Shown piece after piece: positions 35,846 to 44,427 of a stretch of 64,000 bases of DNA. The first letter of the stretch is position 1, and each line of letters opens with the position of its first letter. Both the position numbers and the translations under genes were made by a program. The notes under the pieces were generated by a model. That model did not search any database. It was not told the origin of the DNA and was given only the letters and a program-made list of their open reading frames with translations. Source of the stretch: Mycobacterium angelicum (GTDB lineage Bacteria > Actinomycetota > Actinomycetes > Mycobacteriales > Mycobacteriaceae); contig NZ_MVHE01000004.1 of NCBI RefSeq assembly GCF_002086155.1, positions 62,001-126,000 on the forward strand, written 5' to 3'.

Positions 35846-36445
35846 ATGGCTAAGCGCTCGATCACCCCCGGCCCGCGCGACGAACGCGGTGTCTTGGCGG
35901 GACGGATTGTGGCCGCCGCGCGCGACGAATTCGCCGAGCACGGCTGGGCCGGCACGGCGATCCGCGCCGTCGCCCGCGCCGCCGACGTCGATCCGGCGCT
36001 CATCTACCACTACTTCGGCTCCAAGGAAGGCCTGCTCGACGCCGCCACCGCGCCGCCGCAGAAGTTCCTCGACTCGGTGGCCAGAACCTGGGCGACGCCC
36101 AAGGCCGACCTGGGCAAGCAGTTGATCCGCAACGTGCTCGACATCTGGACCGACGAGGAAGTCGGTCCCGTCCTGCGGGCGGTCGTGCTGACCGCCGCGC
36201 ACGAGACCAGGACCCGCGAAAAGCTTCGGCTGATCGTCGAACGCGCCTTGATCGGTGAATCCACGCTGGGCGGCGACGAGGCGGAACGCCTCAAGCGCAG
36301 CGGCCTGATCTCGAGCCAGCTGATCGGCTTCGCGCTATTGCGCTACGTCTGGAAGATCGAGCCGATCGCGTCGATGCCCGAGGACGAGGTGGTGGCCGCG
36401 ATGGCGCCCAATCTGCAGCGTTATATCGACGGCGATATCAGCTAG
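35846..36445 (+). CDS. TetR-family regulator
   Basis: This is a 199-residue TetR repressor. The N-terminal DNA-binding helices are AAREFAEHGWAGTAIRAVARAADVDPALIYHYFGSKEGLLDAA, and the C-terminal part is of the TetR_C type with LIGFALLRYVWKIEP. It is divergent from the CocE-type hydrolase, and the palindrome between them is its probable operator. It ends convergent with the adenylation gene, overlapping it by four bases. Confidence 0.9.
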   Translation: MAKRSITPGPRDERGVLAGRIVAAARDEFAEHGWAGTAIRAVARAADVDPALIYHYFGSKEGLLDAATAPPQKFLDSVARTWATPKADLGKQLIRNVLDIWTDEEVGPVLRAVVLTAAHETRTREKLRLIVERALIGESTLGGDEAERLKRSGLISSQLIGFALLRYVWKIEPIASMPEDEVVAAMAPNLQRYIDGDIS

Positions 36446-37973
36446 CGGGAATTAGCGACGCGCCGCCGGCGCCAGGGCGCTACCCCGCACTTGAGCAACG
36501 CCGATTCGTCGATCTTGCCGTTGGCGTTGCGGGGCAGGGCGTCGACGAGGTGGGTGTGGTGAGGACGCATGTACGGCGGCAGGGTGTTCGCGACATGCTC
36601 GTGGTACGCCTCGAAGGCCAGTTCGTCACCCAGCACCAGGTAGGCCAGCAGTTCGTGCCGGTTGTCCGGATTGCGGCGGGTGCACACCCGGACTTGCTGC
36701 ACGGCCGGGTGGGCGGCCAATTGCCGTTCCACCTCTACGGGTTCAATGCGGAAACCGCGCACCTTGACCTGCCGGTCCGTCCGTCCGGCGTAACTGATGT
36801 GTCCGGAGCTGTCGCGGCGAACCAGGTCGCCGGTCCGATACCAGCGCTGGGCGCCGTCGTCATACCAGGGCAGCCGCACGAAGCGGTCCGCCGTCTCCTC
36901 GGGCAGATTGCGGTAACGGGCCGCCAATCCGGCGCCGGACAGGTACAGCTCGGCCAGTTCGCCGTCCTGGGCGAGACGGCGTCCGTCGGCGACGAGCACC
37001 GCCCCGGTCAGCGGCAGGGGCATGCCGATCGGCACGATGTCGCCGGCGAAGTCGGCCGCGATGGGGTGATGCAAGGCGAAGGTCGTGCACTCGGTGGGGC
37101 CGTAGACGTTGATCAGCCGGGTGCCGCCGCCGGCGTTGTCGCGGTACCAGCGCTGGATGCGGGCGCCGTTGAGTTGTTCGCCACCGACCAGGACTTGCCG
37201 CGCCGAGGAGAACGCGTTCGGGATCGCGTCGACGACGGTGTTGAACAGCGCCGTCGTCACAAACATGGTGTCGATACCGGTGTGGCGAATGGCCTCGGCC
37301 AACCGTCGCGGCGTTTGCAGCTGTTCGTCACCGAGCACTACGCACGTCCCACCGGTCAACAACGGCACCCACACTTCGAACGTCAAGGCATCGAAGGCGG
37401 GATTGGACAGGTTGGCGAAACGCGCGCCCGGCTCGAAGGCAAGCCATCCGGGCAGCGCCATCCGCAGGATGCCGGCATCGCCGACCTCCACGCCCTTGGG
37501 CCGTCCGGTGGTGCCGGAGGTGTAGAACACGAAAGATGTTGTCTGGTCGTGTGTTATCTCATCGAGCGGCCCGGCCGCGGTAGCGAGTAACTCGGCTGCC
37601 CGCAGCCGCGGAACTCCCGCCGGGGTCTGCGGCGCGTCCGGTCCGGCAACCACCACAGCGACGCTGCCCGAGTCTTCGATGATGTGCTGGCGACGTTGCG
37701 GTGGGCTCTGCGCATCGAGTGCCACCACCGTGGCCCCGGCCCGGCGGACGCCGAGCATGACACAGACCAGCTGCCAGGACCGCGGCAGGCACACCGCGAC
37801 GGCCTGGCCCGGGCGAATGCCCTTGGCGAGCAGGCCTCGCGCAACGGCGCCGCTGAGCTGTTCGAGCCCGTCATAGGTCAACACTCGGTCGCCTTCGACT
37901 ACGGCCGATGCGTTCGGCGCCTTGCGTACTTGACCGAGGATGGCGTCCACGAGCGTGCGGTACTCCTCCACAC
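36442..37973 (-). CDS. Free-standing NRPS-type adenylation protein
   Basis: This is an ANL-superfamily adenylating enzyme of about 510 residues. Core motifs of amino-acid adenylation domains are present: VFYTSGTTGRPKGVEV (A3), VYGPTECTTFALH (A5), YRTGDLVRRDSSGHISYAGRTDRQVKVRG (A7-A8) and the lysine in NANGKIDES (A10). There is no carrier or condensation domain, so it would hand an activated amino acid to a partner elsewhere. GTG 37973 is my preferred start; the frame opens at GTG 38049, but that crosses a promoter palindrome. It is divergent from lpqR. Confidence 0.82.
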
Positions 37974-38029
37974 CATTACTGTCGCGCGTTCGGTGGCCCG
38001 CTGTCTGTCGGGCTGTCGGCCAGTTTGTG

Positions 38030-38047
38030 GTCCCCCGATCGGGTGAC
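38030..38047. promoter_or_regulatory. Palindrome, copy 1 of the GTCCCCCGATCGGG family
   Basis: GTCCCCCGATCGGGTGAC is symmetric at 16 of 18 positions. It lies 57 bases from the adenylation-gene start and 49 bases before lpqR. Related sites occur at 49350, 50946 and 53951. Confidence 0.6.
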
Positions 38048-38095
38048 ACCGTGGCGTTATCGGCCCCGCGGCCACTGAGCCGGGAGAATATTCAC

Positions 38096-38839
38096 GTGTT
38101 CAGAAAGGCGCGCGTCGCGCTGCTTGCGGTCGCTGCCGGGTTCGTCGCCGTTGCCGGTGCTGGTTGCGAGGTGGCCCGGACCGTCACGGTGCGTCCGGTC
38201 GGTACCAGCGCGGTGCCCGCTACCGGTGTGCCCCCGGTCAGCGATGCGGCGCGCGCGGCCGGGTTCATCGACGTCCGCAGCGTCGTTTCCGACGCGGTGA
38301 TCGATCTGCGGTATGCGACGACGAACAACTTCACCCACCGGCAGTTGTATCCCTCCGGCGCGCGGTGTCTGGTGCACCATTCGATGGGTCCGGCTTTGGC
38401 GGCGGCCGCGGCGGCGCTGCGTCCGCAGGGCCAGTTGCTGGTCTTCTGGGACTGCTATCGCCCACACGACGTTCAGGTCAAGATGTACAACGCGGTTCCC
38501 AATCCGGCCTGGGTGGCCCGTCCGGGTCCGTATGCGCGCAGCCATGAGGCCGGCCTGTCGGTTGACGTGACCTTCACCAGCCCGCAGCAGCCCTGCCAGT
38601 CGGGACAGCAGGCGGCGAGATTTTGTCTGGCCGATATGGGCACCGATTTCGACGACTTCACCGCTCGGGCAAAGGCTTTCGCGACCCAGGACGTGAGCCC
38701 CGCAGCGCAGGCCAACCGGGCCCGGCTGCGGGATGCGATGAAGTACGGCGGTTTGACCGTCTACTCCGGCGAGTGGTGGCATTTCGACGGACCGGGTGCG
38801 GGCGAGAACCACCCCATTCTCAACGTGCCGGTCGACTGA
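38096..38839 (+). CDS. lpqR: D-Ala-D-Ala dipeptidase lipoprotein LpqR
   Basis: This is a 247-residue VanX-type (M15D) zinc dipeptidase that would cleave D-Ala-D-Ala outside the membrane. The signal ends at lipobox cysteine C24 (VAGAGC). Zinc ligands are H150 and D157 in SHEAGLSVDV and H229 with catalytic E226 in GEWWHFD; the substrate arginine region is FWDCYRPHDVQ. GTG 38096 is chosen because GGGAGA lies nine bases upstream and gives an intact signal peptide. M. tuberculosis LpqR (Rv0838) is in the same place. Confidence 0.9.
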   Translation: MFRKARVALLAVAAGFVAVAGAGCEVARTVTVRPVGTSAVPATGVPPVSDAARAAGFIDVRSVVSDAVIDLRYATTNNFTHRQLYPSGARCLVHHSMGPALAAAAAALRPQGQLLVFWDCYRPHDVQVKMYNAVPNPAWVARPGPYARSHEAGLSVDVTFTSPQQPCQSGQQAARFCLADMGTDFDDFTARAKAFATQDVSPAAQANRARLRDAMKYGGLTVYSGEWWHFDGPGAGENHPILNVPVD

Positions 38840-38852
38840 CGGTGCGTTTCAC

Positions 38853-38876
38853 TATTTGAGACGCTCATCTCAAATA
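38853..38876. promoter_or_regulatory. Perfect inverted repeat before the methyltransferase gene
   Basis: TATTTGAGA (38853-38861) and TCTCAAATA (38868-38876) are perfect 9-base arms around CGCTCA. The site is 27 bases upstream of the ATG at 38904 and 13 bases after the lpqR stop. An operator is the likelier reading than a terminator because the arms are AT-rich. Confidence 0.5.
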
Positions 38877-38903
38877 ATGGCTTGAAGCGATAGGGTGCGG
38901 GAC

Positions 38904-39713
38904 ATGCAAGAGCCTCGGACCACCTACACGCATGGACATCACGAGTCGGTGTTGCGCGGCCACCGCAGACGCACGGTGGAAAACTCCGCGGCGTACTTGA
39001 TGCCGTATTTGCGGCCGGGAGTGTCGCTGCTGGACGTCGGCTGCGGACCCGGGACGATCACCGCAGACCTGGCCACCCGGGTGACGCCCGGGTCGGTGAC
39101 GGCCGTCGAACTCACCGACGATGCCCTAAACCTGGCCCGCGCGGAGATCCGTACGCACGGGCTGACCAACGTCTCGTTCGCCACCTCGGACGTGCATCGG
39201 CTTGCTTTTCCCGACGACACGTTCGATGTCGTGCACGCTCATCAGGTGCTACAGCATGTCGCCGACCCGGTCCAGGCGCTGCGCGAGATGAGGCGGGTGT
39301 GTGTGCCGGGCGGCATCGTCGCCGCGCGGGACGCCGACTACGGCGGCTTCATCTGGTATCCCCAGCTGCCCGCACTCGACCGATGGCTGGACCTCTACGA
39401 CCGGGCGGCGCGCGCCAATGGCGGCGAGCCCGATGCGGGCCGCCGGTTGTTGTCCTGGGCTCAGCAGGCCGGCTTCGACGACATCACCGCGACCGGCAGC
39501 ACCTGGTGTTTTGCGACGGCCGAGACGCGTCAATGGTGGGGTGAGATGTGGGCCGACCGGATCCTGCAGTCCGACTTGGCTCATCAACTCGTGGATTCTG
39601 AGATGGCCACTAATGCCGAGCTCGAAGACATTTCGGGGGCGTGGCGTTCCTGGGCCGCGGCGCGCGACGGTTGGCTTGCCATACCGCACGGCGAAATCAT
39701 CTGCCGGGCATAG
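38904..39713 (+). CDS. Class I SAM methyltransferase, Rv0839-like
   Basis: This is a 269-residue methyltransferase of the UbiE/type 11 kind. Motif I is LLDVGCGPGTITADLA, and later motifs are TFDVVHAHQVLQHVADPVQALREMRRVCVPGG. The first residues (YTHGHHESVLRGHRRRTVENSAAYL) match the mycobacterial subgroup. I start it at ATG 38904. The gene has the Rv0839 place after lpqR. An amidase is convergent two bases beyond its stop. Substrate unknown. Confidence 0.87.
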   Translation: MQEPRTTYTHGHHESVLRGHRRRTVENSAAYLMPYLRPGVSLLDVGCGPGTITADLATRVTPGSVTAVELTDDALNLARAEIRTHGLTNVSFATSDVHRLAFPDDTFDVVHAHQVLQHVADPVQALREMRRVCVPGGIVAARDADYGGFIWYPQLPALDRWLDLYDRAARANGGEPDAGRRLLSWAQQAGFDDITATGSTWCFATAETRQWWGEMWADRILQSDLAHQLVDSEMATNAELEDISGAWRSWAAARDGWLAIPHGEIICRA

Positions 39714-39715
39714 TG

Positions 39716-41230
39716 TTACGCCAACGGCGGCGGAAAACCGCCGCATAGCGCTTCGAATGCGCCGGCCGCCCGCAGCACCGTGGCGTCGTCAAACCGCCTG
39801 CCCACGATCATCATCCCGGCGGGCAGCCCGTCGACCATGCCGGCAGGAACCGAAATGGCCGGGTGGCCGGTGATATCGAAGGGCGCAGTGTTGATGACCT
39901 TGCCGAGGGCGGGTCCGATCGCCGAGAGGTCTGCTGGAAGCGGTTGGGCGGTAACCGGAGTCGTCGGCAGCACCAGCACGTCATACCGTTGCAGCGCGTC
40001 GTCGTAGGCGGCACGCATGTAGGGAACCAGATTGCGCGCCTTGGCATAGCCGCTGCCGCCCAGTGCGCGAAGGCCGTAGTGCCCGCTCAACGCGGTCGCC
40101 TTGACCAGGGCGGAGAGTTGATCGGCCTGGGTGACTCGTTGAGTTGCGAAGTGCGCCATGAGCTCTGGGTCGTAGAGTCCGTCGGCGCCCAGTCCGCCGT
40201 TGCCGTCCAACATCTGGTAGGTGCCGCCCTCGGTGCAGATGACGGTGAATACGTGGAACGCATCGCGGTGTTGCGGCACGCTGACTTCCCCTACGCTGCA
40301 GCCGATCTCGGTAAAGCGCTGCGCCACGGACCGGACCAGCTGGTCGACCTCGGGCTGCGAATTCGGCTGTGCGAAGCCCTCGGACAGAATTCCCACCCGC
40401 AGGCCGGCGACATCGCCGGTGAGCGCGGCAACGTAATCGACCGTCGGCAAGTCGCTGGGCTGGCGCGGATCCTGGCCGTCGTATCCCGCCAGCACCGACA
40501 GCAGCAGGGCGGCGTCGGCGACGGTGCGCGTCATGGGACCCAGGTGATCGATGGTGCGCTCCAACGGAATTGAACCGGTATAGGGCACCAGGCCGTAAGT
40601 GGGTTTGAGTCCGACAATGCCGCACAACGACGCCGGAATCCGGATCGACCCGGCCTGATCGCCACCGACGGCCAACTCGACCGCGCCGGCGGCGACGAGT
40701 GCGGCGCTGCCGCTGGACGAACCGCCGGTTTCGCGGGTGGTGTCCCAGGGATTGCGCACCGGCCCGGAGGCCGAGGTGAAGCTCGACGACGAGCAGCACA
40801 GGTCTTCGCAGACGCTCTTGCCGGCAATCGTGGCGCCGGCGGCCAGCAGCCGCTCGACCACGGTCGCGTCGCGGCTCGGGACGAAGCCCTCTACCGCGCG
40901 GGATCCGTTCATCATCGGAACACCGGCCACGGCGATGTTGTCCTTGATCGCCACCGTCCGCCCGGCCAACGGCCCGTCGGCGCCCGAGCAGATATCGGTC
41001 GTGACGTACCAGGCGCCCAACGGGTTTTGCTCCGCCTCGGGGAATCGATGGGCGCGGTTGGGCGGCTGCGAGCGGGCGAGCCGGTTGTACAGGTCATCGA
41101 CCGCGTCGTAGGAGCTCATGGATGCGGTCACGATCGCCAGGAACTCCTGTCGAGCGGGCGCGTCGAGGTGAAAACCGAAGTGTTTGGCCGCGGCGTCGAT
41201 GTCGGCCGCCGATGGCCTGGAAATCGCCAT
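39716..41230 (-). CDS. Amidase-signature family amidase
   Basis: This is a 504-residue amidase with the full Ser-Ser-Lys triad: K96 in VAIKDNIAVAG, S171 in GGSSSGSAAL and S195 in GGDQAGSIRIPAS. Such enzymes hydrolyse small amides, and some serve in transamidation, but the sequence is not GatA-like in context (no gatB/gatC). M. tuberculosis has pip right after Rv0839, so this gene starts the accessory block that extends to the pip gene. The function is probably catabolic. Confidence 0.9.
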   Translation of the reverse strand: MAISRPSAADIDAAAKHFGFHLDAPARQEFLAIVTASMSSYDAVDDLYNRLARSQPPNRAHRFPEAEQNPLGAWYVTTDICSGADGPLAGRTVAIKDNIAVAGVPMMNGSRAVEGFVPSRDATVVERLLAAGATIAGKSVCEDLCCSSSSFTSASGPVRNPWDTTRETGGSSSGSAALVAAGAVELAVGGDQAGSIRIPASLCGIVGLKPTYGLVPYTGSIPLERTIDHLGPMTRTVADAALLLSVLAGYDGQDPRQPSDLPTVDYVAALTGDVAGLRVGILSEGFAQPNSQPEVDQLVRSVAQRFTEIGCSVGEVSVPQHRDAFHVFTVICTEGGTYQMLDGNGGLGADGLYDPELMAHFATQRVTQADQLSALVKATALSGHYGLRALGGSGYAKARNLVPYMRAAYDDALQRYDVLVLPTTPVTAQPLPADLSAIGPALGKVINTAPFDITGHPAISVPAGMVDGLPAGMMIVGRRFDDATVLRAAGAFEALCGGFPPPLA

Positions 41231-41291
41231 GTCGAGCCAGCTTAGAGCAGGTCAACGCGTGGTATTGGCATTCTCTTTTTTTGCAAGTACG

Positions 41292-41309
41292 TTATCCATC
41301 AGTGGATAA
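41292..41309. promoter_or_regulatory. Inverted repeat before the F420-type oxidoreductase gene
   Basis: TTATCCA and TGGATAA are perfect 7-base arms around TCAG, 37 bases upstream of the start at 41346. The AT-rich surroundings (a T7 run near 41276) suggest a promoter with an overlapping operator. Confidence 0.5.
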
Positions 41310-41345
41310 TGCAGTAGAGCTGATCCCGCGGGCGGTGGAGGAAAC

Positions 41346-42302
41346 GTGCGCATCGGAGTGATGGTCGGACCCGAGCGCGGTGATTCCGCGCGCAAGGTCG
41401 CCCGGATGCTGGCCGACATCGACTGGGCCGAAAGCGCCGGCCTCGACACCGCGTGGATTCCGCAGATCCCCAACGACTTCGATGCCCTGGTGGCGGTTGC
41501 GCTGATGGGCACGCGCACCAGCCGGATCGAATTGGGCACCGCCGTCGTCCCGCTGCAAGCCCAGCACCCGATTGCCCTGGCGCGCCAGGCTTTATCGGTA
41601 CACGCCGCCACGGGCGGGCGCTTGGTGCTGGGCGTCGGGCCCTCCCATCACTGGATCGTGGACGACATGCTCGGGATTCCCTACGAGCGCCCGGCCGCAT
41701 TCACCCGCGACTACCTGCAGGTGCTGGACGCCGCGTTCGCCAACCCTGGCCCGGTGGACGTGCAGAACGACTCGTTCCGCGTGCACAACCCGCTCGATTT
41801 GAATCCGGTGGCACCGCTGCCGGTGCTGGTGGCCGCGCTGGGTCCGGTGATGCTGACGCTGGCCGGTGAACGAGCCGACGGCACGGTGCTGTGGATGGCC
41901 GACGAGCGCGCCGTCGCCGAGCATGTCGTGCCGCGCATCACCAAGGCCGCCGACAATGCCGGGCGCCCGGCGCCGCGGATCGTCGCCGGCATCCCGGTAT
42001 GTCTTTGTGGCGCAGGCGAAGTCGAAGCCGCCCGGGAGCGCGCCAATCGAATCCTCGGAGAGGCCGAGGTATCGCCGAACTATCAGCGGCTGCTCTCCTA
42101 CGGCGATGCCAAGGATGTCGGCGATATTTGCGCAGCCGGTGACGAGGACGCCATCGCGGCCAGGTTCCGGCGGTTCGCCGACGCGGGTGTGACGGATCTT
42201 TCGGTGCGGCTATTGCCCATCGGCGACAATCGGGACGAGCTCGTCGCCTCCAAGCGCCGAACCCGGGAGATGATCGCCGCGCTCGCGGCGCAGCTTCGCT
42301 GA
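41346..42302 (+). CDS. LLM-class F420-dependent oxidoreductase
   Basis: This is a 318-residue luciferase-like TIM-barrel oxidoreductase; in mycobacteria such proteins usually bind F420. The open strand MRIGVMVGPERG, the RIELGTAVVPLQAQHPIALARQALSVHAATGGRLVLGVGPSHH block and the GDEDAIAARFRRFADAGVTDLSV ending are typical. GTG 41346 has GGAGG seven bases upstream. It precedes the catabolic cluster and is convergent with the EthD-like gene. The substrate is unknown; FMN use cannot be excluded. Confidence 0.88.
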   Translation: MRIGVMVGPERGDSARKVARMLADIDWAESAGLDTAWIPQIPNDFDALVAVALMGTRTSRIELGTAVVPLQAQHPIALARQALSVHAATGGRLVLGVGPSHHWIVDDMLGIPYERPAAFTRDYLQVLDAAFANPGPVDVQNDSFRVHNPLDLNPVAPLPVLVAALGPVMLTLAGERADGTVLWMADERAVAEHVVPRITKAADNAGRPAPRIVAGIPVCLCGAGEVEAARERANRILGEAEVSPNYQRLLSYGDAKDVGDICAAGDEDAIAARFRRFADAGVTDLSVRLLPIGDNRDELVASKRRTREMIAALAAQLR

Positions 42303-42306
42303 GGAC

Positions 42307-42621
42307 CTACGGCTGGTAGTCGGTCGTCACCTCGAGTAGCCGCATCACCGGCGGCGGATCCATTTGCAGGGCATCCGACATGTGCAGGTTGCGAGCATTG
42401 CGGTACATGTTCTGCAGCACCGATTGCAGGTCGTCGGCCTCGACCTCGTAAAGGGCAACGTAGGGTCCGTCGCCATCGACCGGCCGCAGCCGGCGGGCCG
42501 AGACGATTCCCTCCAGCGCCACCAGTTCGGGTAGGTGGATCTCGTCGTACCAGGTGTTGTACTCCTGGTCGCGGTCGGGCGAACTCGGTCTAGTCTCGAC
42601 GTAAATGATCCCTTTGGCCAT
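42307..42621 (-). CDS. EthD-like dimeric alpha/beta-barrel protein
   Basis: This is a 104-residue protein with the ferredoxin-like barrel pattern of EthD/DUF4286-type proteins: strand AKGIIYVETRPSS, then YNTWYDEIHLPELVALEGIVSARRLRPV. EthD-type partners often accompany oxygenases or remove toxic intermediates. I start it at ATG 42621. It follows the ferredoxin gene by 20 bases on the same strand, so they form a two-gene unit divergent from the acyl-CoA synthetase. Confidence 0.75.
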   Translation of the reverse strand: MAKGIIYVETRPSSPDRDQEYNTWYDEIHLPELVALEGIVSARRLRPVDGDGPYVALYEVEADDLQSVLQNMYRNARNLHMSDALQMDPPPVMRLLEVTTDYQP

Positions 42622-42641
42622 CCGGTGTGCCTTTCTGCTCA

Positions 42642-42923
42642 CTACTCGTAACGCACGGTGATCGGCGCCGCATCGGGCACCCCCTGGCAGGTCAGAACGT
42701 AGCCCTCGGCCACTTCGTCCTCCTCGAGCGCGTCGTTGACCCGCATGCTTGCGCTGCCTTCGGTAAGCCGGGCCATGCACGTCCCGCAATTGCCGGCCTC
42801 GCAGTTGAAAGGCGGGTCCAGCCCGGCCCGTCGCGCGCTTTCCAGCAGCGTCTCGCCGGGCACCAGCGGAACCGACACCTTCTTGCGATCGAGGTAGATC
42901 GTCACCATGCCGGCCTCCGTCAT
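42642..42923 (-). CDS. Plant-type 2Fe-2S ferredoxin
   Basis: This is a 93-residue 2Fe-2S ferredoxin with cluster ligands in CEAGNCGTCMARL and the fourth cysteine in VLTCQG. It is an electron carrier for an oxygenase, with none encoded beside it. ATG 42923 (GGAAGGG five bases upstream) and ATG 42908 (GGAGG five bases upstream) both have good ribosome-binding sites. The same frame is open far upstream through the acyl-CoA synthetase gene, which is antisense noise. Confidence 0.88.
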   Translation of the reverse strand: MTEAGMVTIYLDRKKVSVPLVPGETLLESARRAGLDPPFNCEAGNCGTCMARLTEGSASMRVNDALEEDEVAEGYVLTCQGVPDAAPITVRYE

Positions 42924-42969
42924 GACCGCCCTTCCACGGACCGGTTCCGCACTTGCGTTCTTCACTGTA

Positions 42970-43004
42970 GAGAATACTATTCTCATCAGAAGATAGGATC
43001 TTCT
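42970..43004. promoter_or_regulatory. Paired palindromes in the ferredoxin/acyl-CoA synthetase promoter
   Basis: GAGAATACTATTCTC (42970-42984) is a perfect odd palindrome. AGAAGAT and ATCTTCT flank AGG at 42988-43004. Both lie between the divergent starts at 42923 and 43027. A relative of the first occurs before the thiolase gene at 48095. Confidence 0.6.
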
Positions 43005-43026
43005 CGCAAGCCGGAGGGAATCAGAC

Positions 43027-44427
43027 TTGACCGAGCCGGCCGCGCTCGTGTTCGAGGAGCGGCAATTCAGCTTGCCCGAACTCCGCGCGCTAGGTGCAGG
43101 GCTGGCCGCGACGCTGGCCAAGATGGGCGCGAGGCACGGCGAACGGATCGCAGTCATGGCGTCCAACCGGCCCGAGTTCGTCGCCGCGGTGAGTGCGATC
43201 TGGCAGCTGGGAGCAACGGCCGTACTGATCAGCCCGGCCTGGAAACGCGACGAGGTCGAGCACGCGCTGGCGCTGACCAATCCGGCGCATGGGGTTGGAG
43301 ACCATCCGGTGCTGGCCGGCCTGATGCCGATGCTGCACCTGGACGAACCGATCGCTCCCGCAGCGCCGCCGCCCGAGCCACGACCCGGCGCCGACGCCTT
43401 GCTGGTGTTCAGTTCCGGCACTACCGGCCTGCCCAAAGCCGTCCGGCACACCCATGCGTCCCTGGATGCCGCCATCGGGCACTGGCGCGACGCACTTGGG
43501 CTTACCGCACGCGACCGCATCCAGGTCGCGACCCCGCCGTCGCACATCCTCGGCTTGCTCAACATCCTCACCGCGCTGCGCACCGGGACCCGGATGCGGC
43601 TGCATCGCCGATTCGACGTCGACGCCATGCTGCAGCACATCGAAACCGACCGCATCACAATGGAAATGGCCGTTGCGCCCATCGCATTGGCCATCGCCTC
43701 GCACCCGAACCTCGAGTCATACGACCTGTCGTCCTTGCGGTTCATCATGTGGGGCGCCACACCGGTCACCGCCGGCATCGCCGAGGCGGTGACCCGGCGC
43801 ACCGGCGTCGGCTGGGTCCCCGCCTACGGCACCACGGAGTTGCCCGTCATCGCCTGCAATCCGGTGGCCGGGGCTCGGCTTGATGCGGTCGGGCGTCCGG
43901 TGCCGGGCGTAGCGCTGCGGGTGGTATCGCTTGATGCCGGTGAACCGGTCGATCCGGGGGAGGTGGGTGAGATTCAGGCGCGGTCGAATTCGCTGATGGC
44001 CGGTTATCTGCCGGCCGCGGCGACCGCGGAGGCGTTCTGTGACGGCTGGTACCGGACCGGCGATGTCGGCGCGCTCGACGCCAACGGTTGGTTGCGGATC
44101 ACCGACCGCCTCAAGGAAATGATCAAGGTGCGCGGCTTCCAGGTCGCGCCCGCCGAGATCGAGACCGTCCTGCACGGTCATCCGGCGGTCAAGGACTGCG
44201 CGGTGTTCGGGGTCCCCGACGGCGCCAACGGGGAAGCGGTCGTCGCCGCCGTCGCAATACACGCACCGGTGGATGCCGCCGAGCTGGCCGGCCGGGTGGA
44301 AGCGAAGCTGGCGTCCTATAAACGTCTGAGCCGGGTTGTCTTCGTGCCTGACATCCCTCGACTGCCCTCGGGCAAGGTCCTGCGCCGAGAGCTCAAGGAG
44401 CGCTATGGATGTACGTCTGACAGCTGA
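43027..44427 (+). CDS. Acyl-CoA synthetase (ANL family)
   Basis: This is a 466-residue AMP-forming ligase that would activate a carboxylic acid as its CoA thioester. Core motifs are VFSSGTTGLPKAVRHTH, PAYGTTELPVIA, YRTGDVGALDANGWLRITDRLKEMIKVRGFQVAP and the C-terminal lysine in PSGKVLRREL. The start is TTG 43027 with GGAGGG eight bases upstream. It is short for the family at the N-terminus. It overlaps the following dehydrogenase gene by 23 bases and probably feeds it. Confidence 0.88.
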   Translation: MTEPAALVFEERQFSLPELRALGAGLAATLAKMGARHGERIAVMASNRPEFVAAVSAIWQLGATAVLISPAWKRDEVEHALALTNPAHGVGDHPVLAGLMPMLHLDEPIAPAAPPPEPRPGADALLVFSSGTTGLPKAVRHTHASLDAAIGHWRDALGLTARDRIQVATPPSHILGLLNILTALRTGTRMRLHRRFDVDAMLQHIETDRITMEMAVAPIALAIASHPNLESYDLSSLRFIMWGATPVTAGIAEAVTRRTGVGWVPAYGTTELPVIACNPVAGARLDAVGRPVPGVALRVVSLDAGEPVDPGEVGEIQARSNSLMAGYLPAAATAEAFCDGWYRTGDVGALDANGWLRITDRLKEMIKVRGFQVAPAEIETVLHGHPAVKDCAVFGVPDGANGEAVVAAVAIHAPVDAAELAGRVEAKLASYKRLSRVVFVPDIPRLPSGKVLRRELKERYGCTSDS

